From the NCBI GenBank assembly GCA_029783825.1, contig JAREIK010002053.1, positions 310,001 to 374,000 on the forward strand: 64,000 nucleotides of DNA, read 5' to 3'. Shown here in pieces: positions 59,990-64,000 of this stretch (within the stretch, counting starts at the first letter, position 1; the number at the start of each line of letters is the position of its first letter). The translations under genes were made by a program, and so were the position numbers. The notes under the pieces were generated by a model, which did no database searches, was not told the origin of the DNA, and saw only the letters and a list, made by a program, of their open reading frames with translations. Source of the DNA: Sapria himalayana. Its lineage: Eukaryota > Streptophyta > Magnoliopsida > Malpighiales > Rafflesiaceae.

Positions 59990-61720
59990 GCTTAATCATA
60001 ATGGCAATCAATGGAAGTATGCAATTAATTATTATCGCATAAGTGTCTGATGATATCACTAGTAGTAGGTTCAATATCTTTAAAGTCTTTTGAGTTATCA
60101 TCTATCACCAACTCTTCCATTTTTGTTTCAACACGATTATGAGTGCTCAATCTCGAATCTTATCTAATCATTCATGTATGTTAGAGGAGTCATTAGATTC
60201 TATGCTACCTTCGACACTAGAAAAGTCATTAGATTCCATGCTATCTTAGATGACACATGACAGATGGACTCATATAATTTTCATTATTATAAAATATTAA
60301 AGTTCTTGTTATCATTATGTGATATGATTGAATAATTATCAGTATTTTAAGTACTAAGATAACTTGCTCATATTCGATAGTCTACCTAATCATTTTTTTC
60401 TCACTAATTTAATGAAGAAGTCATCGTCTTTGAATACAATGTCCATGTTCATACTTTGAGCTTGTCTACAAATATAATCATACTTAGTATCGTAGTATGT
60501 AAATAATTCAATCAACATTTTATGAATGAATCTTTTAGGTTGGTGTTTCTAATTCATATATGTAGATATGTATATTATAATGTTTTCTTCCTCTTCCACC
60601 TTAATTCTAGGATCAATGCTTGTAGCCAGATAATAAAGAGATGAGACGGTGGACCAATACTTTAAGTACTTAGTTTCCATCTCACCAGTCTTGTCACTAA
60701 ATATTAGTTCATTGCTAAACTTTCAAAATATGTCACTAATGTTGCTTATGCATCTGAATATAATGCAAATTATGAGAGGGTAAACAGATGAATATATGTT
60801 CGTCATGTCATAAAAAACATGATTTCAACATTAGATGAGTGTAATTTCAATGGTATCTTACATTCGTTTGGAATTTTTTTCTTTTTTATGCTCTCATATA
60901 AATAGAGACTACTAAATTTCTTTTGTCTACTTGATGTTTGAAAATATTTTAGTGAGTTAAGTATTTTTTTTAAGTGGGAGAAATAATTTTTATTCTCATT
61001 TGTATTATCAGGTTAATAATATAATACATGTATCTAACATCAAAAATATGTCATAATGGCCATTCTCTAATGGTTCTAACAAATATATTAATGACTACTC
61101 CATTATTATATACATTATCAAATATAATACTAAATATTTTATTTTGAATATTATAATTTCTAAAGATTTTTATTATGCAATCATATATAACATGGCTATC
61201 ATGAAGATGAAAATTTTCTAAAAATTCTAAAATCTTTTTATTAAGTGTCTATTTAAAATCTGCATAGTGGGTGATGAGGCATTCAAAAAATATATCATTG
61301 TGATTAGTCTAGATATTGGACATCATGGATAACACATCATTATATTACTTAATTTTATTAGTTTTTATTTATTTTTCTAACTTATAATATTTTAGCATGT
61401 CATTCCTATATGCGGACCTAGAAATTTTATGAGATGTAGGCTAAAAATAGGTTTGCATGATATTGACTATCTTAAGATTTTCCAAAATTTTAATTAGAAG
61501 ACTCGTCGTAATAATCAGTTTTATCATGTTTTTTCTTCCTAATTCGTTGCAGTATATGAAGGGGGTTAACATAGAATCTGAACTATATTCGGCCTTAAAG
61601 ATTGTACTATTCAGTTAAGTTTGTACAAGATCTAATGTATCATATTTTTTGGTGCAATAATTGGCATGACTCTTTAGGTGTTTAATCCCACATGTGCTTC
61701 TATATGTATATGTATTTTTA
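59990..61720 (-). pseudogene. hAT transposase pseudogene (hAT element 2)
   Basis: Minus-strand reading gives a partial BED finger CGIKHLKSHANY near 61670, then a NELGRKNMIKLI segment near 61540 and YRNDMLKYYKLEK near 61390. These align block by block with the transposase of hAT element 1 (NELMSEDMTKLI, SRNDIIKYYKLEK). Then come KIFSIIFDN, YIINLIIQMRIKI near 61020, NVRYHXNYTHLML near 60860 and a KYLKYWSTVSSLYYLA-like part near 60660. The C-terminal dimerisation region is unreadable. Stops and frameshifts throughout. The open frame at 59841-60101 (-) is not part of the conserved protein. Confidence 0.75.
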
Positions 61721-61786
61721 TAATATTTATATTATGTTGATTCCTAATCGATATCCCTAATATTTTAATTTTGTATTATGTTAAAG

Positions 61787-62122
61787 TAGAGGTATCAAAT
61801 GGGTCGGGTAGCCTAGACATGGCCTAGGGCCTAGCTCGGTTCAGTCGTGCCTGATTTGGCACGACATGGTATGAAGTCATGCATAGGGCTGGGCTGTGTC
61901 GACCCTTTGCACGGTTTGTGCCATGCCATTCTAGGCACACAAGCCGTGCCTAGCCCGATGTCACAGTAAATTGGCCCTAGAATTAGTTGGTTTGTTTTTA
62001 AATATAGTTGGAAAAATTGGCTATGAATTGGCCTGACCCGACAAGTCCGAGCATGACCTGGTCTAAAGTGGGCATTAGCTGGGTCGGCAAGCCATGTCTG
62101 GCTAGCCAGTTTGACACCTCAA
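61787..62122. mobile_element. hAT-type MITE (336 bp), copy 2
   Basis: Bounded by TAGAGGTATCAAATGGG and the inverted AGTTTGACACCTCAA. The flanking 8-mers TGTTAAAG (61779-61786) and TATTAAAG (62123-62130) match at seven of eight bases. The interior is GC-rich with no coding similarity. It sits inside the hAT element 2 gene: the flanking sequences match contiguous sequence of hAT elements 1 and 3. Confidence 0.85.
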
Positions 62123-62154
62123 TATTAAAGTAAGTCTAAACTACATATATTTTT

Positions 62155-62679
62155 TAGTGGTGTCAAATGGGTCATGTTGGTTCAGCTCGGCATGGTTTTA
62201 GGCCCCCCAATTGGGCTATCGTGCTGGGCCAGGCACTGCATGGTTATTGTACCATGTCATGCCTGGCCCGGCACGGCTCTGTAAAGGTTAGGCCCAGCAC
62301 GGGCCCGCAGCACGAAATATGCCGGGGTCGGCCTAGTTCGGCCTTATTCGGGTTGGGCCAAACCCTAATTTTTTAAAAAAATTGGGTTTGGCCCATCAGG
62401 TTCCATCATGCATCTTCGCCCTTTCGGGGCTCGGCGAACCTCGCCCTTTGGGCATCAGCTCATTGTGACCACGCTCGCTATGTGGTCATGCGTGCCGTGT
62501 CTTGCCTGGCACGGCACGCATGACAAAAACTTCGGCCTAGCACGACATGACTCATGCAGTAGGTGTGCCCGACACTGGCTCGAGCACAACACTATAGCAT
62601 GTTGTGCCAGCCCAGGCATGGCTGAATCATGCCGTGCCTTGTGTCGTGCCAGGTCAGCCCGACTCATTTGACACCTCTA
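62155..62679. mobile_element. hAT-type MITE (525 bp), copy 3
   Basis: Bounded by TAGTGGTGTCAAATGGG and the inverted CTCATTTGACACCTCTA, in a run of T and A so that the 8-bp duplication (ATATTTTT or TATTTTTT) can be placed two ways. Shares with MITE copy 1 the TACCATGTC, GTAAAGGTTAGGCC, AACCCTAATTTTTT and GACCACGCTCG-like blocks in order. The open frames at 62167-62671 on both strands reflect its GC-rich palindromic phrases. Confidence 0.82.
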
Positions 62680-62689
62680 TATTTTTTTT

Positions 62690-62830
62690 CTATTTTTTGT
62701 TTTTTAAATGTTTGAGCCGATGTCATGAGAGAAAACATGGTTGCGGACTCGAACCTTTTCGTATGTTTATCATTATTAATATTATCAACGTCTATATTAA
62801 CTTCGTTATCATTTAATTCACTATTATTTA
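62690..62830 (-). pseudogene. 5' part of the hAT element 2 transposase gene, beyond the MITEs
   Basis: The minus strand has a TCATGACATCGGCTCAAACAT-type stretch (62705-62735) and a GTTAATATAGACGTTGATAA stretch (62776-62800). These match, in order, the region upstream of the zinc finger in hAT element 3 (63755-63850) and, more weakly, hAT element 1 (45800-45860). They show that this DNA belonged to hAT element 2 before the MITE insertions. Confidence 0.6.
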
Positions 62831-62925
62831 TTTTTAATTTTTTTAGTTTATGAATTATGTTCTAAATTAACAATTAAATGATTAAAAAAAATTTAAAAAC
62901 TAAATAAAAAATAATACCTGGTTAA

Positions 62926-64000
62926 GAGAGGTGTCAAGTGGGCTGGGCGGCCCGGCTAGTGATTAGAACCATGTCGTGCCGGCTCAAGGGGCATGGTTCA
63001 TGTTGTGTTGGGGGGGGGAGGTGTGCAGACATGATATGATTACTTGGCTCTAAGGCATGGTCGGGTACCTACCTCAGACTTGGGCCGAGTTTCAGGTGAT
63101 GTCTGATTGGATCGAGTATGACTCTTGTCAGGCTCACTCGCCCAGATTAGTCGTCCTTGTGCTTGCCTCACCTTAGCCTCTAACCTTGACCCCGTATGAA
63201 GGCTCAAACCTTCTGGAATAGTCGAGGTCGAATTGACCCAACGACAAAAAAAAATTAATTTAAGATGCATCTAGTTGTTGGATGCACCCCAATGGTTAGG
63301 GCATAAAATTTGATGGCAATAAAGTTTCTACCCTAAAAGATTATTTAAATAATTTTAAAAAATGATTTTTTTTTAAATTATTTTAAATATATGTATATTC
63401 TCCCTCACTTCTCACCTCACACTACCCTCCTCTATTTATTTAATATCAATCCTATTTATCCTCATTCTCTCTCTCTCTCTCTCTCTTGTCTCTTTCTCCT
63501 TTAGAGTTCAGTTCTGACATTTGGTTTTTGGCTTTCCTATCACCCATTGGTCTTGTGACTCGGGTGTGGGCTGTGGAAATCGACAATCAGCATTCTATAA
63601 ATGACTAAATGAGTATAATTTTTTAAATTTTATTTAGTTATTTAATTTTATTTTTTATTAATAATTGATTATCAAATAATATTTAATTTAAAAAATAGAA
63701 TTTTAAATATAATTAATAAACTAATAAAAATTTAAAATGATAGTAAATTTAATGACGAGAATGTGATTAATATTAATGTAAACATATATAATTTTAATAT
63801 TGATAATCTTACAAAAAAGTCTGATCTCAAAACCTTGTTTTCTCTTATGACCTTGACTCAAATATCTAAAAAATAAAAAATTAGAAGAAAATCTATAGTT
63901 TAAACTCACTTTAATATTTTATAAAATAAAAATGTTAATGTCGATGAAAAATCGGCACAATACAAATATTGTAAGAAAATTTTAATTTGTAGAAGTGTAT
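62926..64000 (+). mobile_element. hAT element 3, left part, runs off the window
   Basis: Starts GAGAGGTGTCAAGTGGGC, followed by a GC-rich subterminal block to about 63240 with CTTCTGGAATAG like hAT element 1 (CTTCTGGAATGA). Then come a (CT)n tract and an AT-rich leader. Near the window edge, 63951-64000 reads QYKYCKKILICRS, the start of the BED finger seen in hAT element 1 (QCKYCKKN), with the first cysteine changed to tyrosine. The rest of the transposase lies outside. Confidence 0.8.
63465..63486. repeat. (CT)n microsatellite in hAT element 3
   Basis: About ten uninterrupted CT repeats. A pyrimidine-rich TCTCTC stretch occupies a similar place in hAT element 1 (45462-45505). Confidence 0.9.

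Larger units (their letters stand above)
59554..62925 (-). mobile_element. hAT element 2 (minus), interrupted by two MITEs, right end not seen
   Basis: The left terminus TAGAGGTGTCAAATGAG at 59554 is preceded by GACTCAAC and followed by a GC-rich subterminal block to about 59705. Its transposase runs on the minus strand toward this end. The 5' part of the gene continues past the two MITEs at 61787-62122 and 62155-62679 to at least 62830. The GC-rich 5' terminal block expected upstream is not present before hAT element 3 starts at 62926, so element 3 probably inserted into element 2 or truncated it. Confidence 0.75.

Noticed and set aside
62167..62671. Opposing open frames of 70-87 codons
   Set aside because: They lie entirely inside a hAT MITE with no transposase similarity.

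Overview
The window looks like repeat-dominated, strongly AT-rich intergenic DNA of a flowering plant. It holds plant Ty1/copia and Ty3/gypsy retrotransposons, En/Spm (CACTA) and hAT DNA transposons, and pieces of two plant gene families: a P-class pentatricopeptide repeat (PPR) gene and an EC1-type egg-cell-secreted protein gene, a family known from angiosperms. I found no intact host gene, rRNA, tRNA, CRISPR array or bacterial-type operon. Every long reading frame is transposon-derived, a captured gene fragment, or a low-complexity artefact. I cannot name the species.

Layout. 1-2560: decayed minus-strand Ty1/copia pol. 2990-8690: old tandem array of four diverged units. 10340-14961: minus-strand Athila-like Ty3/gypsy remnant with gag, protease and a 'putative plant transposon protein' domain but no recognisable RT. 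17911-35353: a Ty1/copia element with two LTRs and a near-perfect 5-bp target-site duplication (TSD). Inside it lie an 8.6-kb CACTA element (20800-29426, TSD TCT) that splits gag, and a 510-bp solo LTR (30704-31213, TSD TAATC) that splits the integrase. 35354-43780: unassigned AT-rich DNA with two direct tandem duplications. 44166-48401: a hAT MITE followed by a 3.7-kb hAT element with a broken transposase. 49064-58211: a second, 9.1-kb CACTA element (TSD TTT) with an internally deleted TNP2-type transposase and a second TnpA-like gene. 59554-64000: a nest of four hAT-family insertions, the last running off the window.

The most interesting object is the CACTA element at 20800-29426. Its right part is homologous, in reverse orientation, to the 5' exon/intron region of the CACTA element at 49064-58211. 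Where that element has its transposase genes, this one carries a six-motif PPR gene 3' fragment broken by one in-frame stop, a full-length but decayed EC1-like gene, and a third unidentified exon-like piece. It is a gene-capturing (transduplicating) non-autonomous CACTA element, and the PPR fragment lies in sense behind the retained transposon 5' end. The two elements share the interior but have different subterminal repeat motifs. The second has atypical CACGA/CACAA termini.

Nesting gives a relative order: copia first, then the CACTA and the solo-LTR element into it; the hAT element at 59554 first, then two MITEs and probably another hAT into it.
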